From UBA7803 sp034522075 (GTDB lineage: Bacteria > Pseudomonadota > Gammaproteobacteria > Pseudomonadales > Azotimanducaceae): DNA of 64,000 nt. Shown here piece by piece: positions 1 through 8,990 of this stretch. Where the stretch lies: NCBI GenBank assembly GCA_034522075.1, contig JAXHLO010000030.1, forward strand, positions 124,001-188,000, written 5' to 3'. Position 1 is the first letter of the stretch, and the number at the start of each line of letters is the position of its first letter. A program made the translations under genes and the position numbers. The notes beneath the pieces are model-generated. The model did not search any database and was not told the DNA's origin. It worked only from the letters and a program-made list of their open reading frames with translations.

Positions 1-421
1 GTTCGCGCCAGGCGTGGTCAGGCACCGGCGGCGGCGGACGCCGCAGTGCGTCGGCCAGCTCCTGCGCCCTGGCCTGCCCGGCATCCGCCTGCTGATGCAG
101 CGATTTGCGTTGTTCCAGCAGTCGGCGGGCGTGGCGGTTGAGCGCCTTGTCTTTACCCCGGGAGCGTTTCTCCAGGGCCGTCAGCGCGGCCGCCTGTTTC
201 AGCAACGGGTGTTGCAGCGCCTCCTCACGGGCGGCGCCGCGGCATGCCACCACGTGCTCGATGAGCTCGCTCACGTCGTGGATATCGTCGAGGGATACCG
301 CGGCGGCTGGCCTTTGCGCAGACTCCGGCGGCGCGGGCTCAGCGGCCTGGCCGGCGGCTGCCCCGCGGGGCGACTCCGCCGCGGGCTGACGATCGCGGTT
401 TTTGAACATCCGACGCAGCAT
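1..421 (-). CDS. DUF349-like protein, N-terminal part (3' end outside window)
   Basis: The minus strand is open from an ATG at 421 to the window edge and encodes about 140 residues, so this is the N-terminal part of a longer protein. It begins MLRRMFKNRDRQ, has an Ala/Pro-rich stretch to about residue 45, then an acidic-to-helical segment with RGKDKALNRHARRLLEQR, which resembles the N-terminal helical part of DUF349 proteins of Pseudomonas relatives. Those are long coiled-coil proteins of unknown function. The frame has Gammaproteobacteria-like codon use throughout. It follows the CDGSH gene on the same strand after only 14 bp, so the two are probably co-transcribed. The family call rests on pattern memory and is tentative; that it is coding is more certain. 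Confidence 0.55.
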   Translation of the reverse strand, partial: MLRRMFKNRDRQPAAESPRGAAAGQAAEPAPPESAQRPAAAVSLDDIHDVSELIEHVVACRGAAREEALQHPLLKQAAALTALEKRSRGKDKALNRHARRLLEQRKSLHQQADAGQARAQELADALRRPPPPVPDHAWRE

Positions 422-435
422 GGCCGTGTCCGATC

Positions 436-675
436 CTACAACTCGTTGTGGGTGCCGTCGCACAGCGGTGCGCTGGCCGTCTGCTTGCAGCCGCAGAAAT
501 ACAGGGTGCGGTCGGCGTCGGCCTGGTACGGCATGGGGGTCAACCCGGTGCCTTCATGGGAGCCGTCGCAGAACGGCTGTTTGCCGCTGCGACCGCAGGC
601 GCACCAGAAATACTTCCTGCCGGCGGTGACGTCCACCGGATACGGCGCTTTGCGCGCGATCTGTGCCTGACTCAT
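436..675 (-). CDS. CDGSH iron-sulfur domain protein
   Basis: A 79-residue protein with two CDGSH-type [2Fe-2S] sites: CxC at 25/27 followed by PFCDGSH (Cys36, His40), and CxC at 61/63 followed by PLCDGTH (Cys72, His76). In this family three Cys and one His bind each cluster, and both sets are complete. It has no membrane anchor, so it is a small soluble redox or Fe-S transfer protein; its partner is unknown. The ATG at 675 was chosen over the longer open frame because a GGAGG lies 7 nt upstream and the protein then has the family size. It sits 38 bp downstream of the crotonase gene and 14 bp upstream of the DUF349-like gene, all minus strand. Confidence 0.9.
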   Translation of the reverse strand: MSQAQIARKAPYPVDVTAGRKYFWCACGRSGKQPFCDGSHEGTGLTPMPYQADADRTLYFCGCKQTASAPLCDGTHNEL

Positions 676-713
676 GGTCGACCTCCAGCGACGGCCCTTG
701 CCGGGCGCGCCAC

Positions 714-1571
714 TCAGTGAAATTCCCGGGTTTCCCACCAGGGGAAGAACTCCGGCATGTCTTCGGAAACCCTGCCGGGAAACTGTGCCGGACGCTTCTC
801 GAGGAACGCCTCCACGCCTTCCCGGGCATCCGCCGAGCGGCCCATGTGGTAGATCCCGCGCGAATCGATCTTGTGGGCCTCCATGGGATGATCGGCGCCC
901 AGCATACGCCACATCATCTGGCGAATCAGCGCAACCGATACGGCCGACGTGTTGTCGGCGATCTCCCGGGCGATCTCCCGTGCCGCCGGCAGCAGTGCGT
1001 CGGCAGCATGCAGGCTGCGCACCAGGCCATGGTCGACGGCCTCCTTGCCCGGAAACACGCGCCCGCTGTAGCACCATTCCAGGGCCTGATTGATGCCCAC
1101 CACCCGCGGCAGGAAATAGCTGGAGCAGGCTTCGGGCACGATGCCCCGGCGCGAGAACACAAAGCCGAATTTGGCGTTGTCGGCCGCTAAACGAATGTCC
1201 ATGGGCAGGGTCATGGTCACCCCGACCCCGACAGCCGGTCCGTTGATGGCGGCGATGATGGGCTTGGTGAGCTCGAAGATGCGCAGAGTGAGCTGACCGC
1301 CGCCGTCCGGGTGCAGGCCGCTGGCCCGGTCCTCGCGGCCATCGGCGTCGAAGGTACTGCCGCCGGATGACAGGTCGGCGCCGGCGCAGAATGCACGCCC
1401 GGCACCGGTCATGATGATGCAGCGTACGTCGTCGTCGGCATCGGCCCGGTCGAAGGCGTCGAGCAGTTCGCTGAGCATCTCCCGGGTGAAAGCGTTGAGT
1501 TTTTCCGGGCGATGCAGGGTGATGGTCAGAATGCCGTCTTCGACGTCGTAGCGGATGGTTTCGTAGCTCAT
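714..1571 (-). CDS. crotonase / enoyl-CoA hydratase family protein
   Basis: A 285-residue crotonase-fold protein. The CoA-binding/oxyanion segment FCAGADL is at 61-67 and GPAVGVG at 111-117. Aligned to rat enoyl-CoA hydratase by eye, Glu144 is replaced by Phe139 while the Glu164 equivalent (Glu165, in QALEW) is kept; another Glu147 lies in IVPEACSS. It may therefore be an isomerase or a different crotonase activity rather than a standard hydratase. The ATG at 1571 has GGAGG 9 nt upstream. It is transcribed divergently from the acyl-CoA dehydrogenase pair across a 121-bp gap, which suggests a shared acyl-CoA degradation pathway. Confidence 0.88.
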   Translation of the reverse strand: MSYETIRYDVEDGILTITLHRPEKLNAFTREMLSELLDAFDRADADDDVRCIIMTGAGRAFCAGADLSSGGSTFDADGREDRASGLHPDGGGQLTLRIFELTKPIIAAINGPAVGVGVTMTLPMDIRLAADNAKFGFVFSRRGIVPEACSSYFLPRVVGINQALEWCYSGRVFPGKEAVDHGLVRSLHAADALLPAAREIAREIADNTSAVSVALIRQMMWRMLGADHPMEAHKIDSRGIYHMGRSADAREGVEAFLEKRPAQFPGRVSEDMPEFFPWWETREFH

Positions 1572-1692
1572 GGCGTTGGCCTCCGGCGATGGGTATGCGT
1601 GAATGCCGGATAGTGTACTGCCTTCGCCGTCTTTACATCGACGCCCCGCTGGGCGAGTGTTCACCTCGTTGCGCACGGCGGGAGAGATGAGC

Positions 1693-2892
1693 ATGAGCGA
1701 TCTGGCGGCTTTCCGTGAACAAACCCGGGCCTGGCTGGCGGAAAACTGTCCGCCCGGTGCCCGCGGCCCCGGCGAGGTTCCCACCGGCAGCACCAAGGTG
1801 GAAGTGGCTGACGCCGATACCCGGCTGTGGCTCGAACGCATGGCCGAGCGCGGCTGGACGGTGCCCACCTGGCCGACGGCCTATGGCGGCGGCGGCCTGT
1901 CGGCGGAGGAAGCCCGGGTACTCTACGACGAGATGGCCGCCATCGATGCCCGGCCGCCGCTGGTCAACATGGGCACCCGTATGCTCGGCCCGACTTTGCT
2001 GGAATTCGGCACCGAGGCGCAGAAAAAGCGTCATCTCACCCGCATCGCGCAGGGCCGTGCGGCCTGGTGTCAGGGCTACAGCGAGCCCAGCGCCGGCTCC
2101 GATCTGGCCAACGTGCGCACCCGGGCCGAAGACCGGGGCGACGAGTTCGTCATCAACGGCCAGAAAATCTGGACCTCCGGAGCCCAGACCGCCGACTGGA
2201 TGTTCGCCCTGGTACGGACCGATCCTGCCGCGCCCAAGCACCAGGGCATCAGCTTCGTGCTGCTGTCCATGGACCAGCCCGGCGTCACCGTACGGCCCAT
2301 TCGCCTGATCTCGGGCAGTTCGCCGTTCTGCGAGACCTTTTTCGATGACGCCGTGGCCAGTAAAGACGATCTGGTGGGCGAGCCCAATCACGGCTGGACC
2401 GTGGGCAAGCGCTTGCTCCAGCACGAGCGCTCCGGTCAGGGCGGGCTGGGACCGCGCAGCGGGCGCTCGCAGCCGGTGGGCGTCACGGTGGACCTCGACC
2501 CGGCGGAGACGGCGCTCCGCTATCTCGGCAGCGAACACGGGCGTATTGCCGATGCGGCGCTGCGCAATCGGGTCATCGACTTCAAGATGGCCAGCAAGGC
2601 CTTCGGGCTGACCCAGCAGCGCGCGGCCGAGGAGAACTCGAGCGGTAATGCGCCCGGCGAAGCCACGTCCATATTCAAGCTGTATGGCGCCACCCTGGCC
2701 CGGGAGCGGCAGGACCTGGTCGTGGCGCTCATGGGCTTTCGCGGCCTGGGCTGGGACGGCGACGGCTTCAGCGACGCGGAAGTGGGCGCGATGCGCTCGT
2801 TTCTGGCCAGTCGGGCGGTGACCATCTATGGCGGTACCAACGAGGTGCAGCAGAACATCATCGCCAAGCGCGTTCTGGGTCTGCCGGACTGA
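1693..2892 (+). CDS. acyl-CoA dehydrogenase, probable catalytic subunit
   Basis: A 399-residue FAD-dependent acyl-CoA dehydrogenase. The central flavin/substrate region reads QGYSEPSAGSDLA (128-140), followed by KIWTSGA at 158-164. The C-terminal YGGTNEVQ (379-386) has Gly where medium-chain enzymes carry the catalytic Glu; instead Glu245 in LLQHERS sits where isovaleryl-type and ChsE-type enzymes place their base. Two in-frame ATGs are close; the second (1693) was chosen because GGAG lies 8 nt before it but only 2 nt before the first (1687). It is followed after 62 bp by a second, shorter dehydrogenase without an obvious base, suggesting an alpha2beta2 enzyme. Substrate unknown. Confidence 0.9.
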   Translation: MSDLAAFREQTRAWLAENCPPGARGPGEVPTGSTKVEVADADTRLWLERMAERGWTVPTWPTAYGGGGLSAEEARVLYDEMAAIDARPPLVNMGTRMLGPTLLEFGTEAQKKRHLTRIAQGRAAWCQGYSEPSAGSDLANVRTRAEDRGDEFVINGQKIWTSGAQTADWMFALVRTDPAAPKHQGISFVLLSMDQPGVTVRPIRLISGSSPFCETFFDDAVASKDDLVGEPNHGWTVGKRLLQHERSGQGGLGPRSGRSQPVGVTVDLDPAETALRYLGSEHGRIADAALRNRVIDFKMASKAFGLTQQRAAEENSSGNAPGEATSIFKLYGATLARERQDLVVALMGFRGLGWDGDGFSDAEVGAMRSFLASRAVTIYGGTNEVQQNIIAKRVLGLPD

Positions 2893-2954
2893 CACTGCAT
2901 CGATAAAGACCGTGCAATCGGGCATTATTCACGGTTTTCCAGCCAGGGGACGTT

Positions 2955-4085
2955 ATGGATTTCACGCTTACCGATGAGCAGACACTGCTGCAGGACAGCG
3001 TCGCTCGCTTCGTGCAGAACGACTACAGCTTCGAGGCCCGGCAGAAGCTGGTGGCCGGCGATCCGGGATACTCCCCGGATAACTGGCGGCAGTTCGCCGA
3101 ACTCGGCTGGCTCGGTGTGCCGTTTGCCGAGGAAGACGGCGGCTTCGGGGGCGGGGCGGTGGAATCCATGCTCATGCTGGAGCAGTTCGGCAAGGGCCTG
3201 GTGGTGGAACCGTTTCTGCCCACCGTGGTGCTGGCTGGCGGTGCGCTGAAGATTGCCGGCAGCGCCGAGCAGAAGGCTGCCTACCTGAGCGGCATCATCG
3301 ACGGCAGCGTGCAGGCGGCGCTGGCCTTTGCTGAGCCCCAGGGCCGCTACAACCTGGCTGATCTCACCACCACGGCCAGATCCGAAGGCGACGGTTGGCT
3401 GCTGGACGGCTACAAGGCCGTGGTATTGAACGGCCCGTCTGCGGACCTGCTGGTGGTCTCCGCTCGTACCTCGGGCCAGCAGCGCGACCGCGACGGCGTG
3501 TCCCTGTTCCTGGTGCCGGCGGATGCCGACGGCATCGAGCGCCGCGACTATCCGACAGTAGACGGTCTGCGTGCCGCGGAAATTACCTTCAGCGGCGTGT
3601 CGCTGGGGGCCGATGCGCTGCTGGGGGAAGCCGACCAGGGCTTGGCCGTACTCGAGCAGGTCATCGACGAGGGCATTCTGGCCGTGGGCGCCGAAGCGGT
3701 AGGTGCCATGGAAGTGCTGTACAAGGCGACGGTGGAGTACTGCAAGACCCGCGAGCAGTTCGGTCAGCCCATCGGCAAGTTCCAGGTCCTGCAGCATCGC
3801 ATGGTAGACATGTTCATGGAGCACGAGCAGGCCAAGTCGCTGGTCTACATGGCCGCCATGCGCCTGGACGAAGGCTATGGCCCCGAGGCGCAGAAAGCGG
3901 TCTCGGCGTTGAAGGTCCAGGTGGGAAAATCCGGACGTTTCGTCGGCCAGAGCGCCATTCAGCTCCACGGCGCTATGGGCATGACCGATGAGTTGAGCGT
4001 GGGACACTACTTCAAGCGCCTGACCACCATCGACAACCTGTTCGGCAACGTGGACTTTCATCTCAAGCGCTTCGGCGGGCGCTGA
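2955..4085 (+). CDS. acyl-CoA dehydrogenase, probable partner subunit
   Basis: A 376-residue acyl-CoA dehydrogenase homologue. The N-terminal helical domain begins MDFTLTDEQTLLQDS, and the C-terminal domain carries the FAD-contacting TREQFGQPIGKFQ and QLHGAMGMTDE segments. The C-terminal end reads RLTTIDNLFGN rather than YxGTxEIQ, and I find no Glu where the upstream gene has Glu245; the aligned segment is EQVIDEGILAVGAEA. In mycobacterial steroid side-chain degradation, paired genes of this kind form alpha2beta2 enzymes in which only one subunit carries the base. That is an analogy here. AGGGGA lies 4 nt before the ATG. Confidence 0.9.
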   Translation: MDFTLTDEQTLLQDSVARFVQNDYSFEARQKLVAGDPGYSPDNWRQFAELGWLGVPFAEEDGGFGGGAVESMLMLEQFGKGLVVEPFLPTVVLAGGALKIAGSAEQKAAYLSGIIDGSVQAALAFAEPQGRYNLADLTTTARSEGDGWLLDGYKAVVLNGPSADLLVVSARTSGQQRDRDGVSLFLVPADADGIERRDYPTVDGLRAAEITFSGVSLGADALLGEADQGLAVLEQVIDEGILAVGAEAVGAMEVLYKATVEYCKTREQFGQPIGKFQVLQHRMVDMFMEHEQAKSLVYMAAMRLDEGYGPEAQKAVSALKVQVGKSGRFVGQSAIQLHGAMGMTDELSVGHYFKRLTTIDNLFGNVDFHLKRFGGR

Positions 4086-4089
4086 CACC

Positions 4090-4986
4090 ATGGCACGCTG
4101 GGATCGGGGCAATAGCGGCAACACCATTCCCGAGTGGTTCTTCGAAGCGGTGGAGACGCCGTGGCAGGACCGCAGCGTGGAGGTGGACGAGTGCGACGTG
4201 GGCTACCAGCTCTGGGGTGAGGCTGCCGGGGCGCCGGGGCTGCTGTTCATTCACGGCATGAACGCCCACTCTCACTGGTGGGATTTCATCGCCCCGCACT
4301 TTCTTGACGGCTACCGCTGTGCGGCCATGAACCTCACCGGCATGGGCGACTCGGATTACCGCTACGCGTACGACGGCACGACCTACGCCGAGGAAATCAA
4401 AGCCGTGTGCGACCACGCCGGCTTCGGCAATGACGTGACGGTTGTAGCCCACAGCTTCGGCGGCGCCATGGCGGTCAAGGCTGCCGGGGTTTTTCCCGAG
4501 CGGTTCGGTGCGCTGGTGCTGGTGGACTCCGGTATCCGTCACCCCGACGAGCCGGTACCGGATCGCCCGCCCATGGGCGGGCGCGCCAAGGTCTACCCGG
4601 ACAAGGAGTCCGCGCTGGCGCGCTTCCGCCTGCAGCCCCCCCAGCCGTGCGAGAACGAATACATCCTGCAATACATCGCGCGCAACTCGCTCATGGTGGT
4701 AGAAGGCGGTGGCTGGACCTGGAAATTCGATGAAGACCTGCCGGCAACCTTGAAGAACGCGGAGCGTACGGCCGACGATTACCGGCAGCTGCGCCTGCCG
4801 GTGGGCGTGATCTATGGCGCCGACAGCGCCCTGTTCTCGGTCCGCACGCTGGAATATATGCGCGAGCTGATCCCGCAGGATTTTCCTGCCGTGGCCATCG
4901 ACGACGCTCAGCACCATGTGTTCCTCGACCAGCCCCTGGCTTTTGTCAGTGCGTTGCGCCAGATGCTCACCGACCTCGGGTCATGA
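4090..4986 (+). CDS. alpha/beta hydrolase
   Basis: A 298-residue alpha/beta-hydrolase. The oxyanion HGMNAHSHWW motif is at 55-64, the nucleophile elbow is AHSFGG (Ser122; Ala replaces the usual first Gly), a likely acid is Asp245 in YGADSALFS, and the His is 275 or 276 in DAQHHVFLDQP. No signal peptide is visible, so it is cytoplasmic. The gene starts 4 bp after the dehydrogenase stop and overlaps aguA by 4 bp (ATGA), so it is co-translated with both neighbours. A thioesterase or ester/lactone hydrolase acting on products of the acyl-CoA pathway is plausible; the substrate cannot be read from sequence. Confidence 0.87.
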   Translation: MARWDRGNSGNTIPEWFFEAVETPWQDRSVEVDECDVGYQLWGEAAGAPGLLFIHGMNAHSHWWDFIAPHFLDGYRCAAMNLTGMGDSDYRYAYDGTTYAEEIKAVCDHAGFGNDVTVVAHSFGGAMAVKAAGVFPERFGALVLVDSGIRHPDEPVPDRPPMGGRAKVYPDKESALARFRLQPPQPCENEYILQYIARNSLMVVEGGGWTWKFDEDLPATLKNAERTADDYRQLRLPVGVIYGADSALFSVRTLEYMRELIPQDFPAVAIDDAQHHVFLDQPLAFVSALRQMLTDLGS

Positions 4987-5996
4987 GCGGCTTCCACATG
5001 CCCGCAGAGTGGGCGCCGCACCACGCTACCTGGTTCTCCTGGCCGCACAATCCGGATACCTGGCCGGATCAGCTGGCCGGTGCCGAGCACGCCCTGGCTT
5101 CTGCGGTGGCGGCCTTGTCAGCCGGCGAAAAGGTATACATCAATGTGCTGGACGACGCCCACGCAGACCATGTGCGCCGCATGCTGCCGGCGGAGACCCG
5201 TCTCGAGGCGGTGTCGTTCGAGGCAATTCAGACCAATGATGCCTGGTGCCGCGATCACGGCGCCATCTTCGTCACGAACGGGGGTGGGCAACTCACGGCG
5301 CTGAACTTCCGTTTCAATGCCTGGGGCGACAAGTACCCGCCCTATGATCTGGACGACGCTGTACCGCCGCAGATGGCGCAGCGCGTGGGAGTGCCGGTGG
5401 TGGCGGTGGATCATGTGCTTGAAGGAGGCTCCATCGACGTCAACGGGGCCGGCGCGCTGCTCACCACGCGGCAGTGCCTGCTGCACCCGAATCGCAACCC
5501 CGGCCGCTCACAGGGAGAGATCGAGGCGCTGCTGCACGAGTATCTGGGTGCCGAGCAGGTCTTCTGGCTCGGCGACGGCATCGTCGGCGACGACACGGAC
5601 GGCCACGTCGACGACATTACCCGCTTCGTGGCGGAGGACACGGTGATCACGGCCGTGGAAGCCGATCCGACGGACCCGAATCACGCCCCGCTGGCGGCCA
5701 ACCGGCAAGCTCTGGACAGCTTTCGCCTGGCAGACGGCCGGGCGCTGAAGGTGGTGGAACTGCCCATGCCCGACGCCGTAGTGACACGAGGCGAGCGCCT
5801 GCCTGCGAGCTATGCGAATTTCTACATCGCCAACGGCCTGGTGCTGGTGCCGGTATTCGGCTGCGACCGTGACGCCGATGCCCTGGCGATCATCGAAGGC
5901 TGTTTCCCCGGCCGCCGGGTGGTGGGCATAGACTGCCGCGACGTGGTGGTGGGGCTCGGCACGCTGCATTGCCTGAGCCAGCAGGTACCCGCCTGA
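4983..5996 (+). CDS. aguA: agmatine deiminase
   Basis: A 337-residue guanidino-group-modifying enzyme that converts agmatine to N-carbamoylputrescine and ammonia. The family signatures are visible: PAEWAPHHATWFSWP near the start, NDAWCRDHGAIF with substrate-binding residues, EGGSIDVNG, GDDTDGHVDD with the catalytic His/Asp, and the nucleophile Cys330 in GLGTLHCLSQQ. Length fits the 340-370 residue family. Its start overlaps the hydrolase stop by 4 bp. With speA and aguB downstream it forms the three-step arginine-to-putrescine route (decarboxylase, deiminase, amidase). Confidence 0.94.
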   Translation: MSGFHMPAEWAPHHATWFSWPHNPDTWPDQLAGAEHALASAVAALSAGEKVYINVLDDAHADHVRRMLPAETRLEAVSFEAIQTNDAWCRDHGAIFVTNGGGQLTALNFRFNAWGDKYPPYDLDDAVPPQMAQRVGVPVVAVDHVLEGGSIDVNGAGALLTTRQCLLHPNRNPGRSQGEIEALLHEYLGAEQVFWLGDGIVGDDTDGHVDDITRFVAEDTVITAVEADPTDPNHAPLAANRQALDSFRLADGRALKVVELPMPDAVVTRGERLPASYANFYIANGLVLVPVFGCDRDADALAIIEGCFPGRRVVGIDCRDVVVGLGTLHCLSQQVPA

Positions 5997-6063
5997 GCTC
6001 CGCGTTGCACGGGACTCCACCGGGCCGTAACCTAATCTGCTCATTCCACCCCGGAGACTAGCG

Positions 6064-7035
6064 ATGGCGGCCATCAAGGACTTCATCGACCATCATTACC
6101 GGCATTTCAATGCCGCCGCCCTGGTGGACGCGGCCCAGGCCTATGCCGCCCACGTGAACGGCGGCGGCAAGATGATGGTCACGCTTGCCGGGGCCATGAG
6201 CACGGCCGAGCTGGGTTTGTCCCTGGCGGAGATGATACGCCGTGACAAGGTGCAGGCGATTACCTGCACCGGCGCCAATCTCGAGGAAGACCTGTTCAAT
6301 CTGGTGGCTCACGATCACTATGTTCGGGTTCCCGACTACCGCTATCTGTCGGCGGAGCAGGAAGAAGAGCTGCTCGGGCGGCATCTCAATCGGGTAACGG
6401 ATACCTGTATCCCGGAGGAAGAAGCCATCCGCCGCATCGAGGATGTGATCCTCGCTCAATGGCAGGCGGCGGACCGGGCCGGCGAGCAGTATTTTCCCCA
6501 TGAGTTCATGTATCGGATGCTGCGCGCCGGTACCCTGGATGAGCATTTCCAGATCGACCCGGCAGATTCGTGGCTGAAGGCCGCCTGCGACAAGGATCTG
6601 CCCATCATCGTGCCGGGCTGGGAAGACTCCACTTTGGGCAACATCTTCGCCGCCCACGTGATCAAGGGCGATATCGACAACGTCCATACGGTGCGCAGCG
6701 GCATCGAATACATGATTTATCTGTCGCAGTGGTACCGCTCGGCAACGGCGGACAGCACGGTGGGCTTTTTCCAGATCGGCGGCGGTATTGCCGGCGATTT
6801 TCCCATCTGCGTGGTGCCCATGATGGAACAGGATCTGCTCATGCAGGACATTCCACGCTGGGCCTACTTCTGTCAGATCAGCGATTCCACCACCAGCTAT
6901 GGTTCCTATTCCGGAGCGGTGCCCAACGAGAAGATCACATGGGGCAAACTCACCGCGAGCACGCCGAGTTACATCATCGAATCGGATGCCACGATCGTGG
7001 CGCCGCTCATGTTCGCCTACATACTGGAGCAGTAA
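6064..7035 (+). CDS. deoxyhypusine synthase-like protein, probable homospermidine synthase
   Basis: A 323-residue member of the NAD-dependent deoxyhypusine synthase fold. The nucleotide-binding segments CTGANLEED (68-76) and FFQIGGGIAGDFP (235-247) are clear, and the Lys that carries the aminobutyl intermediate in eukaryotic enzymes is present as Lys295 in ITWGKL. Bacteria lack eIF5A, and several bacterial members have been shown to make sym-homospermidine from putrescine or spermidine, so the likely role is the last step of the polyamine module. It lies between aguA and speA and its TAA overlaps the speA ATG (TAATG). Spermidine formation by another route cannot be excluded. Confidence 0.87.
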   Translation: MAAIKDFIDHHYRHFNAAALVDAAQAYAAHVNGGGKMMVTLAGAMSTAELGLSLAEMIRRDKVQAITCTGANLEEDLFNLVAHDHYVRVPDYRYLSAEQEEELLGRHLNRVTDTCIPEEEAIRRIEDVILAQWQAADRAGEQYFPHEFMYRMLRAGTLDEHFQIDPADSWLKAACDKDLPIIVPGWEDSTLGNIFAAHVIKGDIDNVHTVRSGIEYMIYLSQWYRSATADSTVGFFQIGGGIAGDFPICVVPMMEQDLLMQDIPRWAYFCQISDSTTSYGSYSGAVPNEKITWGKLTASTPSYIIESDATIVAPLMFAYILEQ

Positions 7036-8990
7036 TGGCAGCTGATCCCATAGCGCCACACGGCTGGACCACCGAAGAGGCACAGGCGCTGTACGGCATG
7101 GAGACCTGGAGCGAGGGTTTCTTCCACGTCAACGCGGCCGGCAACGTGAGCGTCCGTCCGCTGGCGGATTCCGAGCTCGGCATCGATATCACCGAAGTGG
7201 TGGCAGGGGCCAAGGCCGAGGGTGTATCGCTGCCCATGATCATCCGCTTTCAGGACATCCTGCGTGTGCGGGTGCGGCGCCTGAACGATGCATTCACTCA
7301 GGCCATCCACGAATCAGGCTACAGCAATCGCTACCGGGCCGTTTACCCGATCAAGGTCAATCAGCTGCACGAGGTGGTGGACGAAGTTCTCGATGCCGGT
7401 GCCCGTTATGACATGGGGCTCGAGTGCGGCTCGAAGACCGAGCTCATCGCCACCTTGCCGCTGGTGTCCGACCAGCGCCTGCTGCTGTGCAACGGTGTCA
7501 AGGACCACACCATGCTGGCGCTGATGCTCAATGCTCAGCAGCTCGGCCAGCAGGTGTTGCCGGTGATCGAGAAATATTCCGAGTTCGATCAGCTCATGAT
7601 CCTGGGTGATCAGCGCCGCATGGCGCCCAAGCTGGCCGTGCGGGTCAAGCTGTCGACCCGGGGCTCCGGTCGCTGGTTCGAGTCCGGCGGCTATCGGTCC
7701 AAGTTCGGGCTGACCGTCCCCGAGCTCATGCGCGTGGTTCAGGAGTTGGAGAGCCGGGGCGCGAGCGACCGCCTGGAGCTGCTGCACTTCCACCTGGGCA
7801 GCCAGATTTCCAACATTCAGGTGCTGCGCTCGGCGGTCAAGGAGATCACCCAGATCTATGCCGACCTGCGCGACCGAGGCCTGAACGTTACCTGCCTGGA
7901 CGTTGGCGGTGGTCTGGGGGTGAACTACGGCGGCGGCTATGGCAGCGACGAGACGGCGATCAATTACGCGCTTACCGAATATGCCAATGCCGTGGTCTAT
8001 TCCGTGCAGGAGATCTGCCAGGCCCGCGGCGTGCCGGAACCGGTGCTGCTGTCGGAATCCGGCCGTGCGGTTACCGCGCATCATTCAGTGCTGGTCGTGC
8101 CGGTATTGGGCGTGCACCGGCCGGATGCACCGTTTGAAGTGAACCTGCGCGACGATCCCGCACCGGTGGTGGCGGCCCTGGCCACGGCACTGAACGAGGC
8201 CCGTGCCGGCCAGGAGCTGCAGCCGCTGCTGGAGACCTTTCATGATGCGCAGGAGTCCCGCGCCGAGGCAGACCAGCTCATGCGGCTGGGATACCTGGAT
8301 GTAGAGTCGCTGGCGCAGGCCGACAGCCTCTACTGGAGCACGTGCCGGGAGATTCTGGCGCGGCTGCAATCGCTGGAGTTGTCCCCGCCGCCGCCGGAGC
8401 AGGCGCAGCTCGAGGACCAGCTCACCGATATTTATCTGTGCGACTTCTCTGTGTTCCATTCCATCATCGACCACTGGGCCATCGGTCAGACCTTTCCCGT
8501 CATGCCACTGCACCGCCTCGACGAAGCGCCGCGGCGTCGGGCCCAGGTGGTGGATCTGACCTGTGATTCCGACGGCAAAGTGGCCCACTACGTAGGGGCC
8601 GGCGGCACCAGCGAATGGCTGCCGTTGCACGGTGTGGCTCCCGGCGAGCCCTACTATCTGGGTTTTTTCCTGGTAGGGGCCTATCAGGAAATACTCGGCG
8701 ACAGCCACAACCTGTTCGGCCGCGTCTCGGAAGTGCACGTCTACGCCAGCTCAGACGAGCCGGGCAACTTCTTCATCGAGAAGGTCATCGGCGGGATCAC
8801 CGTGCAGGACATGCTGGCTCAGGTGCAGTATTTCCCGAACGAGCTGAACAAACGCATGTCCGACCTGGTGAAAGCCAAGATCGAAGCCGGCGTGGTCAAG
8901 CCCAACGAGGGCATGCGCATCCTCAACCAGTACACGCGCCGCTTCGAGGAAACCACCTATTGCGACATCGAGGTAGTCCGCCGTGAGTGA
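7035..8990 (+). CDS. speA: biosynthetic arginine decarboxylase
   Basis: A 651-residue PLP fold-III decarboxylase that makes agmatine from arginine. The PLP Lys is 107 in VYPIKVNQ, followed by the barrel motifs LECGSKTELI, LHFHLGSQIS, LDVGGGLGVNY and LSESGRAVTAHH, and the dimer-interface Cys region CDFSVFHS. Length matches SpeA (about 630-660). The frame is open upstream to about 6570, but that part overlaps the preceding gene; the ATG at 7035 overlaps its stop by 1 bp and gives the family N-terminus. Overlap with aguB is 8 bp, so speA and aguB are tightly coupled. Confidence 0.95.
   Translation: MAADPIAPHGWTTEEAQALYGMETWSEGFFHVNAAGNVSVRPLADSELGIDITEVVAGAKAEGVSLPMIIRFQDILRVRVRRLNDAFTQAIHESGYSNRYRAVYPIKVNQLHEVVDEVLDAGARYDMGLECGSKTELIATLPLVSDQRLLLCNGVKDHTMLALMLNAQQLGQQVLPVIEKYSEFDQLMILGDQRRMAPKLAVRVKLSTRGSGRWFESGGYRSKFGLTVPELMRVVQELESRGASDRLELLHFHLGSQISNIQVLRSAVKEITQIYADLRDRGLNVTCLDVGGGLGVNYGGGYGSDETAINYALTEYANAVVYSVQEICQARGVPEPVLLSESGRAVTAHHSVLVVPVLGVHRPDAPFEVNLRDDPAPVVAALATALNEARAGQELQPLLETFHDAQESRAEADQLMRLGYLDVESLAQADSLYWSTCREILARLQSLELSPPPPEQAQLEDQLTDIYLCDFSVFHSIIDHWAIGQTFPVMPLHRLDEAPRRRAQVVDLTCDSDGKVAHYVGAGGTSEWLPLHGVAPGEPYYLGFFLVGAYQEILGDSHNLFGRVSEVHVYASSDEPGNFFIEKVIGGITVQDMLAQVQYFPNELNKRMSDLVKAKIEAGVVKPNEGMRILNQYTRRFEETTYCDIEVVRRE

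Noticed and set aside
14..670. 218-codon plus-strand frame at the left edge
   Set aside because: Overlaps two minus-strand genes, one with unmistakable CDGSH motifs.
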